Shown here: positions 1-7,071 of the stretch, in pieces | How the letters are laid out: the number at the start of each line of letters is the position of its first letter | Numbering within the stretch: the first letter of the stretch is position 1 | Assembly: GCF_001939735.1 (NCBI RefSeq) | Contig: NZ_MJIL01000069.1 | Coordinates: 1 to 64,000, forward strand | DNA length: 64,000 nucleotides | DNA from: Photobacterium proteolyticum | Lineage (GTDB): Bacteria > Pseudomonadota > Gammaproteobacteria > Enterobacterales > Vibrionaceae | Reading direction: 5' to 3' | The notes under the pieces: generated by a model | Database searches by the model: none | What the model saw: only the letters and a program-made list of their open reading frames with translations | What the model was told of the DNA's origin: nothing | Position numbers and translations under genes: made by a program

Positions 1-34
1 CTAACCTGTACTAATTGCCCGTGAGGCTTAACCA
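1..34 (+). rRNA. 23S ribosomal RNA, 3' end only (partial)
   Basis: The first bases match the conserved 3' tail of gammaproteobacterial 23S rRNA (CTAACC.GTACTAAT, then CCGTGAGGCTTAACC). The rest of the gene lies left of the window. A spacer of about 113 bases separates it from 5S rRNA. The exact 3' end is set by analogy with E. coli. Confidence 0.9.
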
Positions 35-147
35 TACAACACCCAAGGGGTTTTAGCGGACTCCACATACGCTTGAATGTAAGCGCGAGAATAACTAGTT
101 ACTTTCCAAGATTGTATCTTCCGTCAATGACGTAAGATAAACGAATT

Positions 148-266
148 TGCTTGGCGACCATAGCATTATGGACCCACCTGATCCCATGCCGAACTCAGTA
201 GTGAAACGTAATAGCGCCGATGGTAGTGTGGGGTCTCCCCATGTGAGAGTAGGACATCGCCAGGCT
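148..266 (+). rRNA. 5S ribosomal RNA
   Basis: About 119 nt matching the 5S family. The 5' TGCTTGGCGA pairs with the 3' TCGCCAGGC. The conserved core CCATGCCGAACTCAG and the loop GTGTGGGGTCTCCCCATG are intact. It sits between the 23S tail and tRNA-Asp in the usual rRNA operon order. Ends are accurate to a base or two. Confidence 0.95.
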
Positions 267-279
267 TCCAATTTAGTGC

Positions 280-356
280 GGAGTGGTAGTTCAGTTGGTT
301 AGAATACCGGCCTGTCACGCCGGGGGTCGCGGGTTCGAGTCCCGTCCACTCCGCCA
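280..356 (+). tRNA. tRNA-Asp (anticodon GTC)
   Basis: A 77-nt cloverleaf. The acceptor arms GGAGTGG and CCACTCC pair, the anticodon loop CTGTCAC carries GTC at 314-316, the T arm contains GGGTTCGAGTCCC, and CCA is encoded at the 3' end. It differs only slightly from E. coli tRNA-Asp. It lies 13 bases after 5S rRNA, so it is the distal tRNA of the rRNA operon. Confidence 0.97.
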
Positions 357-365
357 GTCATACTA

Positions 366-394
366 AGCCCGAGTCGAAAGACTCGGGCTTTTTT
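366..394 (+). terminator. Rho-independent terminator of the rRNA-tRNA operon
   Basis: A perfect 10-bp stem AGCCCGAGTC / GACTCGGGCT closes a GAAA tetraloop and is followed by a T run. It starts 9 bases after the tRNA CCA end. Confidence 0.93.
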
Positions 395-428
395 ACGTCT
401 TTAAGATATGTTCGCCCTGCGGGCGAAT

Positions 429-464
429 GAGTCCCGCTTGTGCGCAAGCCCGGCCGCTCCGCCA
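429..464 (+). pseudogene. Remnant of a tRNA 3' half
   Basis: GAGTCCCG at 429-436 and CCGCTCCGCCA at 454-464 copy the T-arm and acceptor end of a tRNA like the intact tRNA-Asp at 280-356. A short hairpin-forming insert (CTTG..CAAG, 437-448) lies between them. No 5' half is present, so it cannot fold as a tRNA. It is followed by its own terminator, as the intact gene is. It looks like the scar of a tandem tRNA duplication or deletion. The direct match is short, hence moderate confidence. Confidence 0.55.
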
Positions 465-473
465 CTTATTAAG

Positions 474-501
474 AAGCCTCGTCGAAAGACGGGGCTTTTT
501 T
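474..501 (+). terminator. Second terminator, after the tRNA remnant
   Basis: Stem AGCCTCGTC / GACGGGGCT (one G-T pair), GAAA loop, then six Ts. Its design and GAAA loop copy the first terminator at 366-394, which supports a tandem duplication. Confidence 0.85.
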
Positions 502-840
502 CATATCTGAAGGTTATGTTCGCCCTTCGCTCGAACAGTCCAACGATATAATCTGCAATACCTTTCTATATTTCTTACCATACCAACGGTTTTACTGTAC
601 AGGTTATAGAGCTTAAGGAATATAATGGGCAAAAAGCTGCACAAGATATAACACCCTATTTTTCAATGAGTTATATGTATTGATTGGAGTTTAAAATCCG
701 AAAGATCAAAATGAGCAGCTTTTGGGTTACCATGTTACTTAAAGTTGTACAGCAAAACGCAGGTTGCAGCTCGCACCAGAGAGGGCTTCAGGGTAAGATC
801 CCGGTATGGTTAAAGCATGCAGAGCATGAAGGGAAAGGTG

Positions 841-1821
841 ATGACAGTAACCACCAATGACAATACACATGTTGATAGCGATCTGCTGACGGAGATTGCC
901 ATTGCTTACTATCAGGACGGAGCGACGCAGGAGGAGATCTCGAAAAAGTTCGGGATGTCTCGTGCTAAGGTCGGACGTTTACTGCGAAGGGCCCGTGATG
1001 AAGGGGTGGTTGAGATCACCGTTAAGTACCACCCAGTTTTCAGCGAAAAGCTTGAGCAGCAGCTGATAGAAAGGTTCAACCTTAAGCGTGCTCTGATTGC
1101 TTTGGATCAGCCGGACGATGAAACCCAGCGTCAGCAAGTCGCGAGTTTAGTTTCTAGCTATTTGGCATCCACTCTGACTGATGACATGGTTGTGACGGTG
1201 GGACAGGGCAGGAACATTGCCACGATTGCCAACCATGTTGGGGTTGTGCCGCATCGCAAATGTCGTTTTGTGTGTGGGATTGGTGGTACTCACCGCTCGG
1301 GAAATGCCATTAATGCCGACCATATCTGTCGCCAACTCGCCAAGAAGTATGATGGCATCAGTGAAACCTTGTATGCGCCAGCGTATGTTGAAGACATCAA
1401 GGTAAAAGAAGCTTTCATGAAAAACGGTACGGTTAAGGAAACACTAGACCGTGCCCGCCGTGCTGATGTTGCTTTGGTCGGGGTGGGGGATATGAACGAG
1501 AACAGCCATATGGTTAAGCTGGGCTGGTTCACACCACAGGAGATTGTTGAGGCCCGTATTCGCCGGGGTGTTGTCGGTGATATTGCAGGTTATGACTTCT
1601 TTGATAGCCAGGGACAGAAAGCCGACACCATGATGAGTGATCGTGTGATTGGTTTGAGTATGGAAGAGCTGCGCCATATTCCGACGGTCGTCGTTACTGC
1701 CGCTGAAAACAGTAAGGCGCTGGCCTTGCTGGGCGCATTGCGTTCCGGGGTTGTGGATGTACTGGCAACCAGTGTGAGTAACGCACTAACAATTCTGAAC
1801 CTTGATCAGCAGATGAAGTAA
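841..1821 (+). CDS. SorC/DeoR-type sugar-binding transcriptional regulator
   Basis: Probable DNA-binding regulator whose effector would be a phosphorylated sugar, judged by family. The N-terminal helix-turn-helix is at about residues 28-52 (TQEEISKKFGMSRAKVGRLL). A SorC-type effector domain fills the rest, with the family-typical VGQGRNIATIAN and ALVGVGDM stretches. At 326 aa the length is normal for SorC proteins. The ATG at 841 is preferred because AAGGGA lies 6 bases upstream. In-frame ATGs at 817 and 826 have no ribosome binding site. The gene stands alone with its own terminator, and no sugar operon is visible beside it, so its target is unknown. Confidence 0.85.
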   Translation: MTVTTNDNTHVDSDLLTEIAIAYYQDGATQEEISKKFGMSRAKVGRLLRRARDEGVVEITVKYHPVFSEKLEQQLIERFNLKRALIALDQPDDETQRQQVASLVSSYLASTLTDDMVVTVGQGRNIATIANHVGVVPHRKCRFVCGIGGTHRSGNAINADHICRQLAKKYDGISETLYAPAYVEDIKVKEAFMKNGTVKETLDRARRADVALVGVGDMNENSHMVKLGWFTPQEIVEARIRRGVVGDIAGYDFFDSQGQKADTMMSDRVIGLSMEELRHIPTVVVTAAENSKALALLGALRSGVVDVLATSVSNALTILNLDQQMK

Positions 1822-1846
1822 TTTCAGGGTAATCCGTTGTTTTGCC

Positions 1847-1878
1847 AAAGGCTGCATTATTGCAGCCTTTGTTGTTTA
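1847..1878 (+). terminator. Rho-independent terminator of the SorC-type gene
   Basis: Perfect 10-bp stem AAAGGCTGCA / TGCAGCCTTT, TTAT loop, followed by GTTGTTT. It starts 25 bases after the stop codon. Confidence 0.85.
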
Positions 1879-1961
1879 GGCGTGGCTGAAAATTGGTTGC
1901 TATGCTTTTCTAATGGCATGAGGCTAGCTTTTTCCACCTTTTCTAGTTCAAGGGTATCGCG

Positions 1962-2789
1962 TTGAGAATTGCATGGTTATTGTTGCTGTGGTTGTTGCCA
2001 CTTCAATTTGTTGTGGCTAGCCCGTGGGAGAGTATCAGCTCCCCTAGTACGGGTAAGTCGGAATCTATTGGTACCTATAATAACGGTTGCCTGGCAGGTG
2101 GCGAAAACCTGCCGTTGCAGGGAGATGGCTATCAGGTCATGCGCTCTCATCGCGGGCGTTATTACGGCCATCAGGACATGATTCAGTTTCTTCATGATCT
2201 TTCGAAAAAAACACGTCAGCTTGAACTCGGCCAGTTACTGGTGGGAGATATCGCCATGCCACGTGGTGGGCGTTTTTCCTCTGGTCACGCGAGCCATCAA
2301 ACTGGTCTGGATGCAGATATCTGGCTCAAGCTGAGTGACGGGCCTTTATCTGAAGAGCAGCTCATTGATGTTCAGCCGCTGCCGATGGTTCATATCAAGG
2401 ACTATAAAATTAACCAGGACAACTGGGGGCAAGAACAGGCCATGCTGGTTCAACTGGCCGCCGTCGATGAACGGGTTGCGCGAATATTCGTCCACCCGGT
2501 CATCAAGGAGCAACTTTGTAAACGAGAATGGACTGATCGAGGCTGGTTGCGAAAAGTGCGCCCCTGGTGGGGACATTACTACCATTTTCATGTCAGATTA
2601 CACTGCCCGGATGGTGACACGAATTGTAAGCCGCAAAAAGCGCCACCTGCCGGTGATGGTTGTGGTGCAGAGTTGGCTTCGTGGAAACCTAAGCCTGAGC
2701 CAGACAAGGCAAAAAAGAAGAAGGAAGCCAAGAAGAAAAAACAGCCACCTAAACCACCTGATCAATGTCTGGCTCTGCTGAGAAAGTAG
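1962..2789 (+). CDS. mepA: Penicillin-insensitive murein endopeptidase MepA
   Basis: Periplasmic zinc LAS-type endopeptidase that cuts the D-alanyl-meso-diaminopimelyl cross-bridges of peptidoglycan. Residues 1-20 are a signal peptide ending VVAS. The zinc-site motif GHASHQTGLDADIW gives H112 and D119, and the third metal-site motif GHYYHFHVR follows at about residue 205. At 275 aa it is near the E. coli length. The start is TTG at 1962, the only start that keeps the signal peptide. The C-terminal tail (about 240-270) is a Lys/Pro-rich stretch that looks like a flexible basic linker. Monocistronic; it shares a bidirectional terminator with yfhL. Confidence 0.93.
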   Translation: MRIAWLLLLWLLPLQFVVASPWESISSPSTGKSESIGTYNNGCLAGGENLPLQGDGYQVMRSHRGRYYGHQDMIQFLHDLSKKTRQLELGQLLVGDIAMPRGGRFSSGHASHQTGLDADIWLKLSDGPLSEEQLIDVQPLPMVHIKDYKINQDNWGQEQAMLVQLAAVDERVARIFVHPVIKEQLCKREWTDRGWLRKVRPWWGHYYHFHVRLHCPDGDTNCKPQKAPPAGDGCGAELASWKPKPEPDKAKKKKEAKKKKQPPKPPDQCLALLRK

Positions 2790-2821
2790 CTGCTCTGAGA
2801 TAATTGTTGGTTCTGAAAAAC

Positions 2822-2845
2822 AAAAAAGCGCCGTATGGCGCTTTT
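2822..2845. terminator. Bidirectional terminator between mepA and yfhL
   Basis: AAAAGCGCC / GGCGCTTTT, perfect 9-bp stem with GTAT loop. A runs on one side and T runs on the other let it work for both converging genes. Confidence 0.85.
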
Positions 2846-2866
2846 CTATATTGCTTACCTGAGTGG

Positions 2867-3121
2867 TTAAGCAAGACCTTGCAGAGTGACAAACTTTTCG
2901 AGCAGTTCGTCATCGGTCTCGACATGCTCCGGATCGGTAATAATGCAGTTGGTGATCGGGCAAACTGACTGGCAAGTCGGTTTGTCGTAGTGCCCTTTAC
3001 ATTCAGTGCATCGATCTGGGTCGATCTCGTAGATCTCTGCGCCCATGGTGATCGCCTCGTTAGGGCACTCGGGATCACACATGTCGCAGTTAATGCACTT
3101 ACTGGTAATAAGTAGTGCCAT
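2867..3121 (-). CDS. yfhL: YfhL-type 4Fe-4S dicluster ferredoxin
   Basis: Small electron carrier of 84 aa. The first cluster motif CINCDMCDPECP gives C9, C12, C15 and C19. A second set of cysteines (TECKGH, CQSVCP, TNC) forms the other cluster site with the longer spacing typical of YfhL/Alvin-type ferredoxins. It lies 5 bases downstream of yegQ/trhP, so the two are probably co-transcribed. In E. coli YfhL has been linked to TrhP-dependent tRNA hydroxylation, which makes the pairing meaningful (my recollection). Redox partner not shown by sequence. Confidence 0.92.
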   Translation of the reverse strand: MALLITSKCINCDMCDPECPNEAITMGAEIYEIDPDRCTECKGHYDKPTCQSVCPITNCIITDPEHVETDDELLEKFVTLQGLA

Positions 3122-3126
3122 AACGA

Positions 3127-4521
3127 TTACTTACTGTCTTTTGGTGCGTGAGGGTTACGGGTATTCTCACCGGTATTGAGGTTGCGCATTAGCAGACCGT
3201 AATCCAGATCCATATCCTGAGGTACCGGGATAAAGACGAAGTGACCGTTGCCTTTCGCATCATCAATCGACTCAGACTTGCGGTTTTCCATCATCTCAAG
3301 GTTGAAGATCACGTTGCCTTTCGGTGTCATGACTTCAAGACTGTCACCGACAACGAACTTGTTCTTCACTTCGACTTCGGCCAGATCGCCGCGACGTTTA
3401 CCGGTGAACTCACCAACAAACTGCTGGGAGTCAGAGATAGAATAACCGTAGTCATAGTTTTGGTAAGTATCATGAGTGTGGCGACGTAGGAAGCCTTCGG
3501 TGTAACCACGGTGCGCCAGGCTTTCCAGCGTACCCAACAGGCTCTCGTCAAACTCTTTGCCAGCAACGGCATCGTCGATCGCTTTACGGTACACCTGTGC
3601 CGTACGGGCACAGTAGTAGAACGACTTGGTACGGCCTTCGATTTTCAGGGAGTGAACACCCATCTTAGTCAAACGCTCAACGTGCTGCACCGCGCGAAGA
3701 TCTTTTGAGTTCATGATGTAAGTGCCGTGCTCGTCTTCGAAAGCCGCCATTTTTTCTTCTGGGCGGTGAGCTTCGCTCAGCAATACGACTTCGTCTGTCG
3801 GTTTACCCAGACCAAGCGTATTGTCAGGACGCTCATCAACTTCCTGAACCTGTACCGCAGCAGCATCTTGAACTTCAACAATCTGGCCCGCATCGTTTTC
3901 GGTCGCTTTTTCGGTTTTGTATTCCCAGCGGCAAGCGTTAGTACAAGTACCCTGGTTCGGGTCACGCTTGTTGATGTAGCCAGATAGCAGGCAACGGCCG
4001 GAGTAAGCCATGCATAGCGCGCCGTGTACAAAGATTTCCAGCTCAGTCTCCGGGCAATGCTCACGGATTTCTTCGATTTCTTCCAGAGAAAGCTCACGAG
4101 ACAGAATAACGCGCTCAACACCTTGGGTTGACCAGAATTTTACGGTTGCCCAGTTAACGGCATTGGCCTGTACAGACAGGTGAATTGGCATTTCCGGGAA
4201 GTTTTCACGCACCATCATGATAAGACCTGGGTCTGACATGATCAGGGCATCAGGGCCCATGTCGACGATAGGTTTCAGGTCACGAATGAAGGTTTTAAGC
4301 TTAGAGTTATGCGGCTGAATGTTACAGACCACGTAAAGCTTTTTGCCTTGTGCGTGGGCTTCATCGATACCGATTTTCAGGTTTTCGTGGTTGAACTCGT
4401 TGTTACGTACACGAAGGCTGTAACGAGGCTGGCCAGCGTAGACAGCATCTGCGCCATATGCGAATGCATAACGCATGTTTTTCAGGCTGCCGGCAGGCGA
4501 TAACAATTCAGGTTTAAACAT
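3127..4521 (-). CDS. trhP: tRNA 5-hydroxyuridine modification protein TrhP (YegQ), peptidase U32 family
   Basis: 464 aa, near E. coli YegQ length. The U32 signature is present as EIFVHGALCMAYSGRC, with further cysteines in CTNACRWEY that are likely Fe-S or substrate-site residues. The family is required for prephenate-dependent 5-hydroxylation of U34 in several tRNAs, a precursor step for cmo5U/mcmo5U. The older name 'collagenase-like protease' should not be taken literally. Translated upstream of yfhL with a 5-base gap. Its upstream region carries the decayed heptamer array. Confidence 0.92.
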   Translation of the reverse strand: MFKPELLSPAGSLKNMRYAFAYGADAVYAGQPRYSLRVRNNEFNHENLKIGIDEAHAQGKKLYVVCNIQPHNSKLKTFIRDLKPIVDMGPDALIMSDPGLIMMVRENFPEMPIHLSVQANAVNWATVKFWSTQGVERVILSRELSLEEIEEIREHCPETELEIFVHGALCMAYSGRCLLSGYINKRDPNQGTCTNACRWEYKTEKATENDAGQIVEVQDAAAVQVQEVDERPDNTLGLGKPTDEVVLLSEAHRPEEKMAAFEDEHGTYIMNSKDLRAVQHVERLTKMGVHSLKIEGRTKSFYYCARTAQVYRKAIDDAVAGKEFDESLLGTLESLAHRGYTEGFLRRHTHDTYQNYDYGYSISDSQQFVGEFTGKRRGDLAEVEVKNKFVVGDSLEVMTPKGNVIFNLEMMENRKSESIDDAKGNGHFVFIPVPQDMDLDYGLLMRNLNTGENTRNPHAPKDSK

Positions 4522-4653
4522 AGCTCTTATATTCCAGTGTCTGATTCCAAATCAGGCCGTATCAGTAGGGGATACGGATGTGAGGCGGGATTTTACTGTG
4601 ATCACTACCACAAAGGCAACGAAAACGGATTAAAGAGGCGAGTTTAAAGTGTC

Positions 4654-4708
4654 GAGAGGCGAGAATGAATATCGAGAAGCGAGTAGGAAGTGGCGAGTTT
4701 CGAGAGAA
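4654..4708. repeat. Decayed heptamer tandem array (GAGAAGC-like)
   Basis: GAG recurs every 7 bases: GAGAGGC 4654, GAGAATG 4661, a 6-base unit at 4668, GAGAAGC 4674, GAGTAGG 4681, AAGTGGC 4688, GAGTTTC 4695 and GAGAGAA 4702. No two neighbouring units are identical, so it reads as an old microsatellite that has mutated. It lies between the stop of rdgC and the start of trhP. Confidence 0.6.
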
Positions 4709-4726
4709 TGGCCCTCGGAACTCGCC
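4692..4726 (-). terminator. Hairpin after rdgC, possible terminator
   Basis: GGCGAGTT T CGAG (4692-4704) pairs with CTCG G AACTCGCC (4714-4726): 13 pairs including one G-T, with a 9-base loop. It begins 16 bases after the rdgC stop on the minus strand. No T run follows in that direction, so it may be a weak terminator or an RNA 3'-end stabiliser. It uses the last heptamer units as one arm. Confidence 0.4.
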
Positions 4727-4742
4727 TATACCATCTCGTTTT

Positions 4743-5657
4743 TTAATCTTTTGCTTCCAGGCCGCCCAGTACATCGAAAACATTTGGTAGGAAGGCCGAG
4801 AATTCACCACACATCAATGATAAATCGGCATCGATACGTGCAGCGACTTCTTCGCGGTCAATATCTTCATTCTGATCTTTAATTTCATCAGAGAATTTCA
4901 GGCGCTTGATACCAAGATCCGCTTCCAGGACGAAGTCGATACGATCTTGCCAGTTTAGGGCCAGTTTAGTGACTAGCTTATCGGCTTCGATGTGCGCCAG
5001 AATTTCATCACAGCTTAGGTCTTGCTGTTTGCAGCGGATCACGCCACCGTCTTCCAAAATGGCTTTAAGTTCAGCTTCTTCACCCATGGTAAAGCCGTCT
5101 GGTGAGGTGTTTGAACGTACCCATTCTGTCATGGTCAGTTCAGCTGGCTTTTCTGGCGTGACAGGGACAACTGGCAGAGAACCAATTGATTTACGTAGTA
5201 GGGCCAATAAGTCTTCCGCTTTTTTGTAGCTACCCGCGTCAACGATGATGAAACCTTCTTTCGGCATGATCAACGCATAGGTTTGCGAGTGGCGGCTGAA
5301 TGCGCGAGGCAGTAAGTCCATTACGATTTCATCTTTGATGGTGTCTTTTTCGCTTTTCTTCAGCTTGCGACCCTGCTCTTGTTCCTGCATTTCAACCTTG
5401 GCATTAAGGGATTCCTTGATGACCGATGCAGGCAGCATTTTTTCTTCTTTACGTACGCAGACAAGGATGTTGTCGCCTACTACGTGTGTAAACATATCAC
5501 CATGCTTACCCAGCGCGTGTACCCAACCAAACTTTTGGACATCTTGGCTACCACAAGGGGTAAAGCGGAACTCTTCCAGTTGCTTTTCAATCTGATCAGG
5601 GTTGAGGTCGATCTCTCGGGTAAAGCGGTAGGTCAGTATGTTTTTAAACCACATCAT
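4743..5657 (-). CDS. rdgC: Recombination-associated protein RdgC
   Basis: Ring-shaped dsDNA-binding protein that restrains RecA filament formation. The sequence matches RdgC from [11 protein letters not shown] and [10 protein letters not shown] to the C-terminal [11 protein letters not shown]. Starting at the ATG at 5657 gives 304 aa against 303 in E. coli. The reading frame stays open upstream to 5825, but that extension is not RdgC-like. An AGGA lies about 12 bases before 5657; the adjacent ATG at 5654 is the alternative. Divergent from sbcD, another recombination and repair gene. Confidence 0.93.
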   Translation of the reverse strand: MMWFKNILTYRFTREIDLNPDQIEKQLEEFRFTPCGSQDVQKFGWVHALGKHGDMFTHVVGDNILVCVRKEEKMLPASVIKESLNAKVEMQEQEQGRKLKKSEKDTIKDEIVMDLLPRAFSRHSQTYALIMPKEGFIIVDAGSYKKAEDLLALLRKSIGSLPVVPVTPEKPAELTMTEWVRSNTSPDGFTMGEEAELKAILEDGGVIRCKQQDLSCDEILAHIEADKLVTKLALNWQDRIDFVLEADLGIKRLKFSDEIKDQNEDIDREEVAARIDADLSLMCGEFSAFLPNVFDVLGGLEAKD

Positions 5658-5808
5658 GGTAGTTACAAATCCTAGGTTGTGCATTTGGCTGACAATCTTA
5701 TTGCATTGCACTGTCTTTGTCGCAATTTTTCTATCAGCGATTGGGTGGGGCGAGGTGAAAATTGCGATACAATCAATCCAGTTTTCCTGACTGGCATATA
5801 CACCAATA

Positions 5809-7053
5809 ATGAAGATCCTCCACACCTCCGACTGGCACCTTGGCCATCAGCTGCATGGCTATAGCCGTGACTATGAACATCAGGCTTTTCTGGACTGGCT
5901 GGCTGAAACGCTAGAGCAACAGCAGATCGATGCGCTGTTGGTTGCGGGCGATATTTTTGATACCGCAAACCCGCCGGCAAGTGCCTGGCGAATGCTCTAT
6001 CGCTTTATGGCCCGACTGGCAAAAACTATGCCCCAGCTTAATGTCGTAATGATAGGTGGTAACCATGACTCGCCGAGTAAGCTTGATGCGCCGCATGAGC
6101 TGCTGAAAGCGTTTGATTTGCACATGGTGGGTGGAATTCACCGTGGTGAAGATGGTCAGTTGGATCACCAGCGGATGTTGGTACCACTTACCAATAGATC
6201 GGGTGAGCAGACTGCCTGGGTATTGGCGGTACCGTTCCTGCGCAGTGCAGACCTGCGAACAGACGATCTGAGTGAAGAGGATGATCGCTTGATCAAGGGT
6301 GTTGAAACCCTGTACGCCGAGATGACGCAGGCTGCCCGGGAGCTGAAAAATAGCCAGCAGGCGCTGATTGGTATGGGGCATGCGTTTATGGCTTCCGGCA
6401 AGTTATCCGAAATGTCGGAACGTCGCGTGCTCGGCGGAAATCAGCATGCACTGCCGGCCTCCATTTTTGCCGACGATATTAGCTATGTTGCGCTGGGACA
6501 TTTGCACCTGGCGCAGCGGGTGGCAAAGAAAGAGCATGTTCGCTATAGCGGCTCGCCATTGCCTTTGTCGATGTCTGAGCGGGACTATAAGCATCAGGTC
6601 GTGGTCGTAGAACTAGATGGCGACCAAGTGATTGATATTGAGCCTATCACGATCCCACGTGCTGTAGACATGCTAAAAGTGCCGCGTTCTCCGGCACCGC
6701 TGGAACAGGTGCTGGAAGAGCTTGAGGCTCTGGAGGTCGATGATCTCCCTCGCGAGCAGCAGCCGTTTCTCGAGGTACATGTCCGTCTTGATAAGCCTCG
6801 GGCATTATTGCGCGAAAAAGTGCTCGCCGCACTGGATGGAAAAGCGATTAGGCTGGCCAAAATCACCCCGCACTACCAGCAGCAGGAGCGACAGGATGAT
6901 CTGCGCCACCGCCGCCTGTCAGATGTTTCGCCGCAGCAGGTGTTTGCCTTGAGCTGGGGGAAAAAGTATGACGGCGAGCCGGATGAAGCGATGGCCGCAG
7001 CTTTTGAGAGTCTGCTTGGTCAACTGGAAGACAGCGAAACGGTCACAGAATAG
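5809..7053 (+). CDS. sbcD: SbcCD nuclease subunit SbcD
   Basis: Mre11-type phosphoesterase subunit that, with SbcC, cuts hairpins and processes DNA ends. Metal-ligand motifs appear in order: TSDWHLGH (residues 7-14), [15 protein letters not shown] and GHLH. The C-terminal region caps SbcC. At 414 aa it is in the usual range. It is first in a two-gene operon, 18 bases ahead of sbcC. The 151-base gap to divergent rdgC must hold both promoters. Confidence 0.95.
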   Translation: MKILHTSDWHLGHQLHGYSRDYEHQAFLDWLAETLEQQQIDALLVAGDIFDTANPPASAWRMLYRFMARLAKTMPQLNVVMIGGNHDSPSKLDAPHELLKAFDLHMVGGIHRGEDGQLDHQRMLVPLTNRSGEQTAWVLAVPFLRSADLRTDDLSEEDDRLIKGVETLYAEMTQAARELKNSQQALIGMGHAFMASGKLSEMSERRVLGGNQHALPASIFADDISYVALGHLHLAQRVAKKEHVRYSGSPLPLSMSERDYKHQVVVVELDGDQVIDIEPITIPRAVDMLKVPRSPAPLEQVLEELEALEVDDLPREQQPFLEVHVRLDKPRALLREKVLAALDGKAIRLAKITPHYQQQERQDDLRHRRLSDVSPQQVFALSWGKKYDGEPDEAMAAAFESLLGQLEDSETVTE

Positions 7054-7071
7054 AGTAGTGGAATAATAACG

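Larger units (their letters stand above)
357..840. other. Intergenic region between tRNA-Asp and the SorC-type gene
   Basis: The left part holds two terminators, the tRNA remnant and two similar GC-rich palindromes that begin TATGTTCGCCC (near 408-427 and 516-535). From about 540 to 828 I see only AT-rich sequence with no convincing ORF, RNA gene or strong promoter. The promoter of the downstream regulator must lie here. Confidence 0.6.

Noticed and set aside
2749..3078. Open frame antisense region over yfhL
   Set aside because: It is an out-of-frame shadow of the yfhL ferredoxin with no coding features of its own.
4743..5825. A longer RdgC frame beginning at 5825
   Set aside because: The extra residues are not RdgC-like and overlap the sbcD start region; the E. 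coli-aligned start at 5657 fits length and sequence.
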